This document shows positions 1 through 8,955 of a stretch of DNA of 30,547 nt, in pieces; within the stretch, counting starts at the first letter, position 1; every line of letters starts with the position of its first letter. The DNA comes from a virus. A program made the translations under genes and the position numbers. Under the pieces are notes generated by a model. The model worked only from the letters and a program-made list of their open reading frames with translations, did not search any database and was not told the DNA's origin. The DNA lies in the IMG/VR virus record IMGVR_UViG_3300044684_000139, positions 1 to 30,547 of that record, one strand, 5' to 3'.

Positions 1-324
1 TCACAACCCGTCCCCCTCAACCGCATTCATTTGCCACCCTTCCCCGGAATCGACCACGCAAGTCTGCCCGTCAGGCTTAATGACGAGTTCGGTCCAGGTT
101 CCCTTTGACGAGGCCGTGATGACCGTCAGGGTTTTCGACGCCTGAGAAAGGCCAAAGGCGACCGGCTTTTCCTGATATTTGCTCAGGAGAGAGGCTAGGG
201 CTTCCTCGCGCGAGCCGCACATGGCGCCGGCTTGTTGCGCCTCGACATGGCCAGCGAGGCAAGCAAAGATCAGCGCGAGAATGAAGGCGCCCATTGGGGC
301 TCTGCAGAGCGATAAAAGCCTCAT
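1..324 (-). CDS. Small exported hypothetical protein (107 aa)
   Basis: The protein starts MRLLSLCRAPMG, followed by a hydrophobic stretch and a likely signal-peptidase site after HVEA, so it is probably exported. The mature part is about 75 residues with two cysteines (one near the start, one in a GQTCVV segment near the end) that could form a disulphide. Small secreted proteins with a GTWT-type strand and two cysteines occur in many proteobacterial phages, with no known role. I chose the internal ATG at 324 because it gives the signal peptide and overlaps the upstream stop as ATGA. It is the last minus-strand gene in the window, and its stop codon is the first three bases. Function unknown. 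Confidence 0.75.
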   Translation of the reverse strand: MRLLSLCRAPMGAFILALIFACLAGHVEAQQAGAMCGSREEALASLLSKYQEKPVAFGLSQASKTLTVITASSKGTWTELVIKPDGQTCVVDSGEGWQMNAVEGDGL

Positions 325-542
325 TTGTTTTCCGCGTCTTGAAGTTCGTCTTGCGCCTGGTCGGCATCGGCGAGCTGCTTTTCGTAGCCGATAATCGCCT
401 GGCCGAACGCTTGCTCTAGCTGGCCGAGCTGAATCATGGCCTGGGCCTGGATTTCTTGGGGCGACGGAGGTTTCTGAGCGGTTTGCGCGTTGGCGGAAGC
501 GAAAGCGCAGCACAGCGCCCCCGCCAAAAGCAGGCTTTTCAT
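321..542 (-). CDS. Small exported Gln/Ala-rich protein (73 aa)
   Basis: It begins with a clear signal peptide (MKSLLLAGALCCAFASANA, cleavage likely before QT). The mature part of about 54 residues is helical and rich in Gln, Ala, Glu and Asp, compatible with a periplasmic coiled coil. A good ribosome site (AGGAGAG) lies 7 nt before the ATG. The gene overlaps the next one by ATGA, so the two exported proteins are probably co-translated. A spanin-like or periplasmic helper role is possible but unsupported: no lipobox and no transmembrane anchor is visible. Confidence 0.75.
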   Translation of the reverse strand: MKSLLLAGALCCAFASANAQTAQKPPSPQEIQAQAMIQLGQLEQAFGQAIIGYEKQLADADQAQDELQDAENK

Positions 543-614
543 GATTGCTCTCTCCTGATAATCGAAGCGGCTTCGCGCTCAGACCAGCGCGCAAACCCAA
601 GGGGGAAGCGTAAA

Positions 615-1364
615 ATGTCGTCTCTGCACGTCGCCGCGAAGACCTGGAATAATGCCAGTGAGACGCTTGAGCAGGTCAATCGTCGCATTCACGACGGCGT
701 TCCTCTCGACCAACTCGACGCCCGAGCCGACCGATACGTTAGCCGGCTGTTCGAGCTCTATCCCTTCGCCGAGCCGAAGGACTTTCAAACCTCGCTCGAA
801 ATCGGCAGCGGCACCGGCTACATCATGAAGGGCCTCAAGCGGTATTTGACCGCCCGCGGCGTCCAGCACCCGAAGATCATCGGCCTCGACATTGCCGAGA
901 ACATGCTCGCCAAGGCCCACGCAAATATCGGCGCCGATCCGACTTTCGACTTTCTGCTTTATGACGGGATCACCGTCCCGCTCCCGGATCACAGCATCGA
1001 TTTCATCTACAGCGTCGCAGCGATGCAGCACATTCCGAAGCCGTACGTCTACAATCTCTTCTTCGAGATCAGACGCCTGCTCAAAGATACCGGCTTCGCT
1101 GTGATTCACCTTCTGTCCTGGCGCATCCTTGAGCATCAGGAAAAGGAATGGCCGTGGCGCACCGAGATTTACAATCAGGTCCATCAGGTCGAAGCTCACT
1201 GGCACCATTTCTATTCGATCGACGAACTCAACGCGGTCCTGAAAGTCGGATGCGGGTTTCCCTTCGTCACGATGAACAGCGACATCATGCTGTGCGTCGG
1301 CAATGCCGAGAAGAAAATCACCGCCTCTGTGTCCCCCATCGCTTACGACGCGAAGTTTGCGTGA
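615..1364 (+). CDS. Class I SAM-dependent methyltransferase
   Basis: This 249-aa protein has the class I methyltransferase (Rossmann) pattern: motif I LEIGSGTG at residues 61-68, an acidic residue after the second strand (IGLDIAENM, D92), YDG near 116-118, and FIYSVAAMQHIP at 130-141, followed by the usual 'RRLLKDTGFAVIHLLSW' strand. The C-terminal HHFYSIDEL segment is also common in the family. The substrate is unknown; DNA, protein or surface sugar are all possible. I chose ATG 615 because a GGGGGAAG ribosome site precedes it and the protein then starts naturally. It lies on the strand opposite to its neighbours and converges on the tail gene with 7 nt between stops. A GATAAT hexamer at 557-562 could be its -10. 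It looks like a cargo (moron) gene. Confidence 0.9.
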   Translation: MSSLHVAAKTWNNASETLEQVNRRIHDGVPLDQLDARADRYVSRLFELYPFAEPKDFQTSLEIGSGTGYIMKGLKRYLTARGVQHPKIIGLDIAENMLAKAHANIGADPTFDFLLYDGITVPLPDHSIDFIYSVAAMQHIPKPYVYNLFFEIRRLLKDTGFAVIHLLSWRILEHQEKEWPWRTEIYNQVHQVEAHWHHFYSIDELNAVLKVGCGFPFVTMNSDIMLCVGNAEKKITASVSPIAYDAKFA

Positions 1365-1371
1365 CGCTTGA

Positions 1372-3153
1372 CTAGCAATGCGTGACAATGCCGGCCGTTG
1401 ACGCGAAGCTTGCCGTTGGGGAGCCGGAGCATGTCACGCCCGTAGACGCATCTACAGCGAAGGAGTGAGCGTTCACAAGCGACCACGCCGCTCCGTTCGC
1501 TCCAAGTTGCGCCCCGCTGTCATTCGTCTTCGGATAAATGCCGGCACTGTTCCAATAAGCCGTCGCGGCGCCTGCAACCTCCAAGGCTCCGTTGCCGCCC
1601 GTGCCCACGTTGATAACGAGGTTTGTCGAGTAGGCGTCCAACTCTGGCGTTCCAACATTACCGAAGCCGGAGATAAAGAAATTGCTGCCAACCAGCGCAT
1701 AGCCGCTGAATGCAAAGCCCCGAAGGTCAATCCCATTCGTGACAGTTTGGGTGCTGAGCGAAGACCAATAGTAGCCGATCAGCGTCGAGGCGCTTCCGAC
1801 AGGAGAGGCGGTATTGACGTCAGTCCAACAAATTCCGCATTGCCAGCCCGCGCCAGATCCGGCAGTTCCTTGCACAGTTTGAGCGCCGATCGCCACAGCG
1901 GCGTCAAAGGACGATCCCTGATTTTTCTCAACGTTGACGACGTTCAGGCCGATACCGTACTTCGCGTGAACATTCGACGCCGAAGCCGTATCGATTTCTA
2001 TCCCATCGTTTTCTGTGATGTAAAGAGAACCGCTCACCGGGTTGTCGAGGAACGTCGTCGAGGTCAGGCCGTAGTAAAAGCCGAGCGGGGAGCCGTTCGT
2101 GCCGCCGTCGCCGGTAGCGCTGTAATTGAAAATCTGTTGAGCGGCGTAAGAGCGAAGCGCCGCCGTATTGTTAGGATTGGTGGCTTGCTGCTCCATCGTG
2201 ACTTGGAACGCCGTCCGATACCCAGAGAGCGACGAACCACCGTAAAAGTCAGCGACCCAGAACGAAACACCAGTGTTGGTCGAGCCGAGATTCGCGTTGT
2301 CGCTCGTCGTCTCGATGCCGTTATAGGGACACCCGAAAGCGGCAGTGCAGATGCCGCCAACGCCCGTTTGCGTCCCGCTGATCGCTTGCGTCTCGAACAG
2401 GCCATAATTGAGGCCGGTCGTCGGCGAGATATTCAGGGCCGGCGTCGTGGTGGAGCCGCCGCTGAATGTTGCTTGTGGGATGGTCAGCCCGCTCGGCAGC
2501 GTCGTGCATTCCGTCGGGGCGGTGTTTGAAGCCGCTCGACATGGGACAGAGTTAGCGACAGGAGTCGTGATCCCCGGCCCCGCCCCCGCCCCTCCCGCAT
2601 AAGGAATGCCGTATTGGGGGGTGATATTATAGAGGCTTCCTGTACCGACAATGGGAACGCCAAAAGTCGCCAAAATCGGCGTGTAGCCCGAGCGCGTAAC
2701 CGACAGCCACGTATTCGTCGCAGAGCCAGCGTCGTTCATCGCCTGGAATTCGAGCGTCCCGGTCGTATTGTCGACCCGCTGATTCCATGCGCCTAGATTC
2801 TGGCCGCCATTCAGTGACGTGTTGTCAAGGTAAAGAAACGGGTTCGATGGATTGGTGATATTGACGCCATTTTGGAAAGTAGGATTACTGGCGGTAAGAT
2901 CGCCGAAGCCGAAATTATTCGCGCCGGTCCAGGTGTTTGTATCAGCCAAATTGCCGAAGCTAGCGATTCCATTCGCTTGCAGCGTATAGACGCATTGGGC
3001 ACTGATTTGGCCCAATGCGTTGTTGAAAATGCATGGGTTCAGGTAATTGGTCGTCAGTTGCGACCGCGTATAGGGCGCAGCCGCATTGCCTATAGACGAC
3101 AAGCAAATTGTGCCGCACAAGGCGATAAAGGATAGGATTATTTTTTTGAACAT
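1372..3153 (-). CDS. Putative tail fibre/spike protein with N-terminal signal peptide
   Basis: This 593-aa protein is rich in Gly, Ser, Thr and Asn, with long beta-type segments typical of phage fibres. Near the C-terminus comes a YWNSAGIYPKTND segment and an 'LGANGAAWSLVNAHSF' segment, resembling the shaft end of many fibre proteins, and the protein ends in GIVTHC, a tail I associate with related alphaproteobacterial phage proteins. The N-terminus ([20 protein letters not shown]... cut near NAAA) looks like a Sec signal peptide, which is odd for a virion part. The start at 3153 overlaps the upstream stop as TAATG, which decides it over the longer frame. A host-recognition role is inferred from composition and position, not from a catalytic motif. 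Confidence 0.75.
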   Translation of the reverse strand: MFKKIILSFIALCGTICLSSIGNAAAPYTRSQLTTNYLNPCIFNNALGQISAQCVYTLQANGIASFGNLADTNTWTGANNFGFGDLTASNPTFQNGVNITNPSNPFLYLDNTSLNGGQNLGAWNQRVDNTTGTLEFQAMNDAGSATNTWLSVTRSGYTPILATFGVPIVGTGSLYNITPQYGIPYAGGAGAGPGITTPVANSVPCRAASNTAPTECTTLPSGLTIPQATFSGGSTTTPALNISPTTGLNYGLFETQAISGTQTGVGGICTAAFGCPYNGIETTSDNANLGSTNTGVSFWVADFYGGSSLSGYRTAFQVTMEQQATNPNNTAALRSYAAQQIFNYSATGDGGTNGSPLGFYYGLTSTTFLDNPVSGSLYITENDGIEIDTASASNVHAKYGIGLNVVNVEKNQGSSFDAAVAIGAQTVQGTAGSGAGWQCGICWTDVNTASPVGSASTLIGYYWSSLSTQTVTNGIDLRGFAFSGYALVGSNFFISGFGNVGTPELDAYSTNLVINVGTGGNGALEVAGAATAYWNSAGIYPKTNDSGAQLGANGAAWSLVNAHSFAVDASTGVTCSGSPTASFASTAGIVTHC

Positions 3154-4922
3154 TAGCCCCTTATCCCTACCGTCATAGCGACACGTGATCCAGGAGACCC
3201 GCTGCCGTTCCATGTTCCAGTGCCGCCTGAAACAAGACCGAGAAGAGTAGCATAGTGATACCCTTCGCTTAGTCCGCTTTTAAGATATGCAATTGCAACG
3301 CTTGCTTGAGGAGCGCCGCTGACCGTTCCCCTGGTATCATTGACGTCCTCTGGAGTTGTCCCATCTATACCAAGTGATGAAGCCATAAGAGCATTAGAGG
3401 GACCAACGGCAGACCCTGAGGCATTGATTTGCACATCCTCCCCAGCCCATGTGAGGAATTGCACTCGAATGGTCGAGCTTAGTTCGACAAAGGCGGTGCT
3501 TGTCGTAGTCTGGTTCGCCCCAAATGCATTTATACCGGAGAGAGAGCGCCTATTGAACCAAGAGAGGACAAGGAGATTTGCGCCGCCGTTGTTAAAGACC
3601 GGGCCACTTTGCGGGTACACCATGCCGATGAGAGATCGGCTATTATTCCCACTTTCGATTTCGACGCCAACATTTCCGGCACTTGAATCCGTTACATGAC
3701 CGGTAGTTGAAAAGTCGAGCGTAAGCGTCCCCGCGTTGTTGAATATGTAGACATAGTACTTAGTATTGGCGACGAGCGTTTGGCCGGACGAGCCGTTTAT
3801 GTAACAGTTCGTCGCGACAGCCGAGACGCCGGCCGAAGGAATTGGATAGTCGACGCCGGCGATTTTGACATAATTGCCGTTGAATGGCGAGAAAGTTACA
3901 GTTGTCCCTCCATTCACCGGAGCGGAAAGATATCCTTGTCCGAATGACAGGCCCAACGCGCCCGATGCCGCGCCGATCGTCGTTGACGTGACGACAGGCT
4001 GCATAGCAGCGGTTATTTGATTGTACCCTGCCAGCAGAAAATAATTCTGTGCGGCATAGTAGGTGACGGTGACGAGATTTCCGGCTGCGATTTCCGGAAC
4101 GCCAGTGAGAGGAACAGGGCCGCTCGGCGAGTTCTTATAGACCGGGATCGCCGACCCTGTCCCTGACGGCGTGATTGTGGTTGCGCCGGTGTTAGAGTTA
4201 GCCGCGACGAACTGAATGGACTGGCCATCTGTCGCGGAAAAAGAGGCGTCAGTGACCGTAATCGCATTAGCCGTCCCGCCTGCGAGAGAGGCCCAAAATG
4301 GATTTTGCGTCAGGCCATAGGTATTTTGATCCCAAATCTCATTGCCGAGCGAATCGTAAACGATCTGGCGATAAGCGCCGCTTCCAAATATAATTGCGCA
4401 ACCATTAGCATCAAGCGGGACTGGATTTTGATTGAGGATCGTTCCGGCTTGATCCTGGTACGTCTGCTTAGTCGTCAGAGTTCCGGGTACATAGAAGCCT
4501 ACCGATCCGCCGGCCAAAGCCGAATTTATGGCAGTCGAATTGACCGTAACCGAAAAGCCAGTGACGCCCCCAATGTTGCCGCTCGCAGCAGTCAGAGTGT
4601 CGTTGACTTGATATGTCGTACCCGGATTGAGAATGACGACTTGGGTGACGCCGCCGCCGGAAACGGTAATATTGGCCGTGGCGCCCGTTCCGCTCCCACC
4701 CGTAAGCGGGACATTGACATATGTTCCAGCGGTCCCGCCGGTCCCGGCCGTGATCGTGCCTAGGACGCCGATCATGCCGCTTACGCCGGTCGTCCCGCTG
4801 AAACAGACTTCGCCGGGCGGCAGTTGGCTCTGTTGCGCTAAAACCGCGTCAGGCGTAATGCTGGCAGCTAGGCCAAGCGAAAGCATCGCCGCAGCGCAGA
4901 AGGCGCGCAGTCTCTTGAACAT
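3153..4922 (-). CDS. Putative tail fibre protein with virion-attachment-like N-region
   Basis: This 589-aa protein begins with a signal-peptide-like segment ([20 protein letters not shown], cut near VLAQ). It then has a Gly-rich stretch with [16 protein letters not shown] (around residues 90-110). Next is a [15 protein letters not shown]...[11 protein letters not shown]...[17 protein letters not shown] segment that resembles the N-terminal virion-binding region of many podovirus tail fibres and spikes. The following '[11 protein letters not shown]' and '[20 protein letters not shown]' repeats are also usual in fibres. I chose ATG 4922, with AGGA about 6 nt upstream, over an ATG at 4964 that falls in a hairpin loop. 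It sits directly before the second fibre gene, so the two may form one receptor-binding apparatus. Confidence 0.8.
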   Translation of the reverse strand: MFKRLRAFCAAAMLSLGLAASITPDAVLAQQSQLPPGEVCFSGTTGVSGMIGVLGTITAGTGGTAGTYVNVPLTGGSGTGATANITVSGGGVTQVVILNPGTTYQVNDTLTAASGNIGGVTGFSVTVNSTAINSALAGGSVGFYVPGTLTTKQTYQDQAGTILNQNPVPLDANGCAIIFGSGAYRQIVYDSLGNEIWDQNTYGLTQNPFWASLAGGTANAITVTDASFSATDGQSIQFVAANSNTGATTITPSGTGSAIPVYKNSPSGPVPLTGVPEIAAGNLVTVTYYAAQNYFLLAGYNQITAAMQPVVTSTTIGAASGALGLSFGQGYLSAPVNGGTTVTFSPFNGNYVKIAGVDYPIPSAGVSAVATNCYINGSSGQTLVANTKYYVYIFNNAGTLTLDFSTTGHVTDSSAGNVGVEIESGNNSRSLIGMVYPQSGPVFNNGGANLLVLSWFNRRSLSGINAFGANQTTTSTAFVELSSTIRVQFLTWAGEDVQINASGSAVGPSNALMASSLGIDGTTPEDVNDTRGTVSGAPQASVAIAYLKSGLSEGYHYATLLGLVSGGTGTWNGSGSPGSRVAMTVGIRG

Positions 4923-4935
4923 TCGGATTCCTGGG

Positions 4936-5136
4936 ATGAGCGGGATTATTCGAGCAGCCGGCATTTGTGCCGGGCTGCTAACTCTCTCAGCGCTTTACGT
5001 GCTGATGAAATATCTGATCACTGGCCTTTCTGTCGCTTTCGGAGAAGGCGTTTTCGTCGGCTTTATTCTGAACTTCGCCCTATGGTTCGGGGCGTGGTGG
5101 TTCAGCCCAGAGAGCTTTCAGCGTCCGCCGAGGTAG
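4936..5136 (+). CDS. Possible small two-helix membrane protein (holin-like?)
   Basis: A plus-strand frame of 66 aa fills the only sizeable gap (about 195 nt) between the ejection gene and the fibre genes. It would encode two hydrophobic helices (about residues 5-27 and 38-57, with [21 protein letters not shown]) and a short basic tail ending RPPR. Size and topology fit a small holin, and no other holin candidate is seen. Against it: the ribosome site is weak (only GGG before ATG), its start lies 14 nt from the divergent fibre start, and its 5' half overlaps a strong RNA hairpin. It could be a chance frame. Treat as tentative. Confidence 0.35.
   Translation: MSGIIRAAGICAGLLTLSALYVLMKYLITGLSVAFGEGVFVGFILNFALWFGAWWFSPESFQRPPR
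4954..4978 (-). other. Strong hairpin in the leader of the tail-fibre gene
   Basis: GCAGCCGGCA at 4954-4963 pairs with TGCCGGGCTGC at 4968-4978: ten base pairs with one bulged base and a four-base loop. No U-run follows on either strand, so it is not a standard intrinsic terminator. It lies about 30 nt upstream of the fibre start at 4922 on the minus strand and contains the alternative ATG (4964) in its loop. It could be a processing, stability or attenuation element between the ejection and fibre genes. Confidence 0.5.
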
Positions 5137-7700
5137 TTGAGCAGCGTCGGGCCAGCGGTGCGGGTGAGCAAATTGACCCCGACATTGGCGGCGTTCGAAA
5201 GCGCGTTGGCCGCTCCGCCGGTTCGCGAAGCGCGAGCGATCTGGGCGAGAAATTCTTGCTGAGCCGGCCCCGTAGCGGCGAGCCCGCGCGCTGTGCTGGT
5301 CGACAGCCGGTTAGCCGCCGCCTCGAGGAGGGCGTTCCGCGCGTGCGAATAGAGCGCCTTAGCGCCGATGCCCGCTACTGCCCCAGGACCGCCAGCCAAC
5401 GCCTCGCCCGCGATAGCGGCTCCGGTATCAAGGGGAGTAACGGTCGGAACCGCGTATTTTTGCAAAATGGCCTGCCGTTGCGCAGTCGCCGAGTTTTGAG
5501 CAACAGCGTTCTCAGTTCCGCGCATCGCGATTTCGGACTCGACCGTATCGAATATTTTCCCGGCGTTGGGGAAAAGCGCGTCCAGCTTGGCTCGGTTAGC
5601 TGTCGCCTTAGCGAACAGGCTTCGCGCGGCGGAGAAATCCCCCTGGCGCGCATTGTCGAGCGCATCATGAATAGCCGAGAGCGCGCCCTGCCGCATGTTG
5701 TAGATCTGGTCAGGCGTCTTGCCGGCGATGCTGCGATTGACGTCTTCGATACGGGTCGCCGGCTTGAAGAGGTTTTGGCCCTCTTGCATTGCGTCCAGAT
5801 TGCGCATCTGCGTCGAATAGGCGGCGTCGCCAGCGGCGATGTTCGGATCAGCCTTGAGAACGCCATCGAGTTGGGCTCGAACGTTCTGCGCGGCCCTGAG
5901 CGCGTTCTTACCCGCCGACGTCTCAGCGTCGCCTCGGCGCTCGATAAAGTCGTCGAGGGCTTGCCTAGCTTCAAGCAAGGATTGCGGATCGTCTTTTGGG
6001 ACAATGATCTTGCTGGTCGCATTCCCCGGTCCGCTGGGTAGCGTCGCGACTTCCTTGGTCAGATATCCCTTGGCTGCGGTCAGAGCATCCTTGACGCCGC
6101 CCGTAGCCCCGCCCGCTAGCCTTTGATCGATTGCGGACAGGACGGGAGTAATGTCCATCGGCTGCGCCGACGCGCGAGCAGCGTTATAATAGGGCGCGGC
6201 GTCGGCGCTGGCCTTGGCCTGGATCGCCTGTTGCGAGGCCGTAAGATCAGGCCGCGGGCCGAGATATTGATCGACCGCCGACGCGACGCGATCATTGGCC
6301 CCTGCGGCGCGAGCCGCCATGGCGCTTTTGAGAACGGAGGTCGGCGCACCGCCCTTAGCGGCCAAACCGCCCGCCTCCGCCGTGAGGGCCGGATCGATAT
6401 CTGCCAAGGTCGCGTTCGGCCCCATGCGCGTCAACGCGTTCTGGGCGTCTTGGGGCGTCATGCCGATATTGGCGAGAACACCGGCGACGTTACGCGCCGC
6501 TGGCGTTGTGCGGCTGACCAAATTCGAGAGCACGTTGACGCCAGAGCCAATTAGCCGGCCGGCCGCCGGAGCCGCAGCGCCGAAAGCTCCCCCGAGTTCG
6601 GCCGAGTGGAGGATCGAAGGCCTGTCAAAGCCTTGGCGCGCCGCCGTGTCAGCCGCGCTGATCGCCGCACCGCTCGCGCTAGATAGCGCCGCGCTGGCGG
6701 GAAGGCTCATCGAGCCGACCCCGAACGCGGCGGGCGCCGCTGCGATTGCGCCAGCCGCGCCCGTCAGAGCGCCGCCTACCGTCGTTGCGCCAGCGGCGAA
6801 AGGCTGGTTGGTTTCGAAAGCTTGGCGGTCGCGCTCCGCCCCAGCAAGAGCATTGGCGTAGCGCTCGCCGAACGTATTCCCTTGCGGAACCGTATCCGTT
6901 CCGGTGAGCGCACCATAGGCCCCGCCAAGATAGGGCGCAAAGGGAGCCAATCCCGCATTGACAGCCGCGCCGGCCTTGACCAGCGACGGGCCGACGACTG
7001 GAATCGAATTGAGAAATTCGGCATCAACGCCTTGCGCTGTGGTCGGGGGCGTGGGCCGCGTCGCCGCGACTGGCGGCGCGACCGGGTAATCCTTTTCGAA
7101 AGACGGCGCATTGGCCGCAGGCGCGGCCGTGGCGGGCGTTGTCGCCTTTCCAGGCGCAGACGGCGGGGCAACCTCGAAATCCCGCAGGAAGTCGTCTGGC
7201 GCGGTTTTAGCAGGGGTCGAGCCGCCGGCGGGCGCGACCTCGAAATCCTTCAAGAATGAATCGTCGGCGACCTGCTTCGGCGCGTTGGGCGAGCGGTAAT
7301 AGGCTTGACCGCCGATCATGGTTTCGGGCGCGCGGCCGACAGACCATTGCGGGGCCGAGCGCCCAAGATAGGCTTGTGCGGTCGGGCTATAGAAAAGCAC
7401 GCTGCCATTGGTCGGATCGTCGACCTCGCCGCCCGCGACCCGCCGCGCGATCTCGTAAGCGGCCTGATAATCTGGCGACGATGGCGAGAGCGAGCGCCAG
7501 CGGGCGGAGCCGACGGGCTCAAAGGCGTTGCGCTGGAGGATAACGCCGCTCATGGTCGAGGGATATTCGCCGCTTCGAAGCCGATTCATCATCACGCTCG
7601 CCACGGCCGCGCGGCCTTCCGGCGTCGAGTCCTCGGTCGCAATGGTTCGCGCCATCAGGTCCAAATCCTGAGGCGTTAGGGTGATCGCGTCACTGTCCAT
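5118..7700 (-). CDS. Ejection/internal virion protein with SleB-type cell-wall hydrolase domain
   Basis: This 860-aa protein starts with a domain (about residues 10-137) that fits the SleB/Hydrolase_2 family. TEDSTPEGRAAVASVMMNRL holds the probable catalytic Glu (E23) and the conserved MNR, and GRAPETMIGGQAYY closes the domain. A Pro/Ala linker follows with three copies of F-x-[KR]-D-[FY]-x-V-A-P (residues 149-209). The rest is a long Ala-rich helical region with Gly/Ala hydrophobic segments, as in podovirus proteins that are ejected with the DNA and open the envelope. It overlaps the upstream gene by 11 nt. The inferred role is to degrade peptidoglycan locally at genome entry. It could also serve lysis, since no separate endolysin is seen. 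Confidence 0.85.
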   Translation of the reverse strand: MDSDAITLTPQDLDLMARTIATEDSTPEGRAAVASVMMNRLRSGEYPSTMSGVILQRNAFEPVGSARWRSLSPSSPDYQAAYEIARRVAGGEVDDPTNGSVLFYSPTAQAYLGRSAPQWSVGRAPETMIGGQAYYRSPNAPKQVADDSFLKDFEVAPAGGSTPAKTAPDDFLRDFEVAPPSAPGKATTPATAAPAANAPSFEKDYPVAPPVAATRPTPPTTAQGVDAEFLNSIPVVGPSLVKAGAAVNAGLAPFAPYLGGAYGALTGTDTVPQGNTFGERYANALAGAERDRQAFETNQPFAAGATTVGGALTGAAGAIAAAPAAFGVGSMSLPASAALSSASGAAISAADTAARQGFDRPSILHSAELGGAFGAAAPAAGRLIGSGVNVLSNLVSRTTPAARNVAGVLANIGMTPQDAQNALTRMGPNATLADIDPALTAEAGGLAAKGGAPTSVLKSAMAARAAGANDRVASAVDQYLGPRPDLTASQQAIQAKASADAAPYYNAARASAQPMDITPVLSAIDQRLAGGATGGVKDALTAAKGYLTKEVATLPSGPGNATSKIIVPKDDPQSLLEARQALDDFIERRGDAETSAGKNALRAAQNVRAQLDGVLKADPNIAAGDAAYSTQMRNLDAMQEGQNLFKPATRIEDVNRSIAGKTPDQIYNMRQGALSAIHDALDNARQGDFSAARSLFAKATANRAKLDALFPNAGKIFDTVESEIAMRGTENAVAQNSATAQRQAILQKYAVPTVTPLDTGAAIAGEALAGGPGAVAGIGAKALYSHARNALLEAAANRLSTSTARGLAATGPAQQEFLAQIARASRTGGAANALSNAANVGVNLLTRTAGPTLLNYLGGR
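7074..7256 (-). repeat. Three-copy F-x-[KR]-D-[FY]-x-V-A-P peptide repeat
   Basis: Within the ejection protein, the linker after the hydrolase domain holds FLKDFEVAP (residues 149-157), FLRDFEVAP (171-179) and FEKDYPVAP (201-209), spaced by Ala/Pro/Thr-rich sequence. The two first copies are nearly identical, and the third keeps F, K, D, V, A and P. A repeated short linear motif in a flexible linker suggests several copies of a docking site, perhaps for portal, scaffold or another ejection protein. That role is inferred. Confidence 0.8.
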
Positions 7701-8955
7701 TGGCGGGCGTGAAGATACCGGCTTGTTTGGCGAGCGCGTAGGAGCGCGCGAATTTCTGATAAGCGGGACTGTCCGGCTTGCCGAGACTATCGACGACGGC
7801 GCGGCGCTCTTGAGGCGTCATGAGATCGAATTGAAAGGCGCGCGGATCGGTGTTCTGATAATAGTTCGATTTATAGCCTAGATACTTCGTCTTGTCGGCT
7901 GGACTCGGAAATTGCTTTTCAAACGCGACCGGCAAAGCCGCATCCATGCGATCCATCGCGATCTGGTTTTTGACGAGCGCGAGATTTGCGCCTTGCGTCA
8001 GATCGAGGTTCGGATTTGAACCGAGCGCCTGCTCGAGCGCGCGATCGGAACGATCGGCGGTGCGCGTCTGGCCGGCATAGGCGCGGAGATATTTGTTCGC
8101 TTCTTGGCGAACCTCGGTGTCAGTCGTGTTCGGCCCGATAATGCCGGCGGTGATGAGCGCGCTTTTGACCTGAGCGAACCCCTCCGAACCGGGACCAAAA
8201 TCCGTGTTCGTCATCTTCTGCAAGAGCGGGAGCGCGTTTTGTAGAGGGCGCAGGCCCTGCAACGTTGTCGCGGCGCCGGCCTGATCCTTGACGAAGGCGC
8301 CTTGATTGGCGGCCAACGCTTCGCCTTGTCCGGGCGGCAATCCCGTCGGCAAGGCGCCAGACCGCGCGGCGATGTTCGTCGGAACACTGATCGGCTGCCC
8401 GTCGGGGCCGACGAGGTTCTGACGCTCGGTAACGGCTGCCGGGCCCGCCGCCGTGATCCCCAGCGTCGTTGCATATTGCTTGCGCTGATCTGGACCTTGA
8501 TTGAGCATGGTCTGCCGCCATGCATTAACGAGCGGCGCGGGCATGCCAGTACGCGCGAGTCGCGCCGAAGCATCCCAAAGATCGGCGTCGCTGATTGCAT
8601 CCTTCCCGGCGAGGCCGGATAGAATTTTCTGCGCTTGGTCATTATAGCCGACGCCGAGATTGAACTGGCTCGTATCGACGCCGATTTGTCTCTGACGAAG
8701 ATCGAGTGCGCTCTGCGCCGCTTCGGGCGCGGCAAGCGCGGCTTGCGGCGGCAACGTCGAAATGAACTTGCCGGTATCAATGGAGCCGTCAGGATTGCGC
8801 GCGCCGAGCAAGGCGTTGCCAACAGCCTGCTTGGCCTGAAACGCCTTGAGCGCGTTGACGCCATTGAGCGCGCCGACGAGCTGGAGCGGATTGGTCGCCA
8901 GGATGCTGCCGCCGCCTGGCTGCGCAATTGGATAGAGCGGAGTCGGATCAACCAT
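7690..8955 (-). CDS. Putative DNA-ejection / internal virion protein (421 aa)
   Basis: An Ala-, Gln- and Leu-rich protein without signal peptide or enzymatic motif. The N-terminal part (LYPIAQPGGGSILATNPLQL) resembles the start of many podovirus internal virion proteins. The rest is predicted mostly helical, with segments such as KFISTLPPQAALAAPEAAQS, FGPGSEGFAQVKSALITAG and FEKQFPSPADKTKYLGYK. It lies between the small ejection-type genes and the hydrolase-bearing ejection gene, overlapping them by 8 and 11 nt, the usual position of P22 gp20/gp16-type proteins. The assignment rests on order and composition; no direct sequence match is claimed. Confidence 0.75.
   Translation of the reverse strand: MVDPTPLYPIAQPGGGSILATNPLQLVGALNGVNALKAFQAKQAVGNALLGARNPDGSIDTGKFISTLPPQAALAAPEAAQSALDLRQRQIGVDTSQFNLGVGYNDQAQKILSGLAGKDAISDADLWDASARLARTGMPAPLVNAWRQTMLNQGPDQRKQYATTLGITAAGPAAVTERQNLVGPDGQPISVPTNIAARSGALPTGLPPGQGEALAANQGAFVKDQAGAATTLQGLRPLQNALPLLQKMTNTDFGPGSEGFAQVKSALITAGIIGPNTTDTEVRQEANKYLRAYAGQTRTADRSDRALEQALGSNPNLDLTQGANLALVKNQIAMDRMDAALPVAFEKQFPSPADKTKYLGYKSNYYQNTDPRAFQFDLMTPQERRAVVDSLGKPDSPAYQKFARSYALAKQAGIFTPANGQ

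Noticed and set aside
574-591. CGCGCT/AGCGCG hairpin between the divergent genes as operator
   Set aside because: A six-base stem in GC-rich DNA is expected by chance; no second copy found.
579-1388. Minus-strand frame of 269 codons
   Set aside because: It lies wholly opposite the methyltransferase, whose motifs are unambiguous; long antisense frames are common in GC-rich DNA.
4965-6041. Plus-strand frame of 358 codons
   Set aside because: Antisense to the ejection protein; Arg/Ser-rich, no ribosome site.
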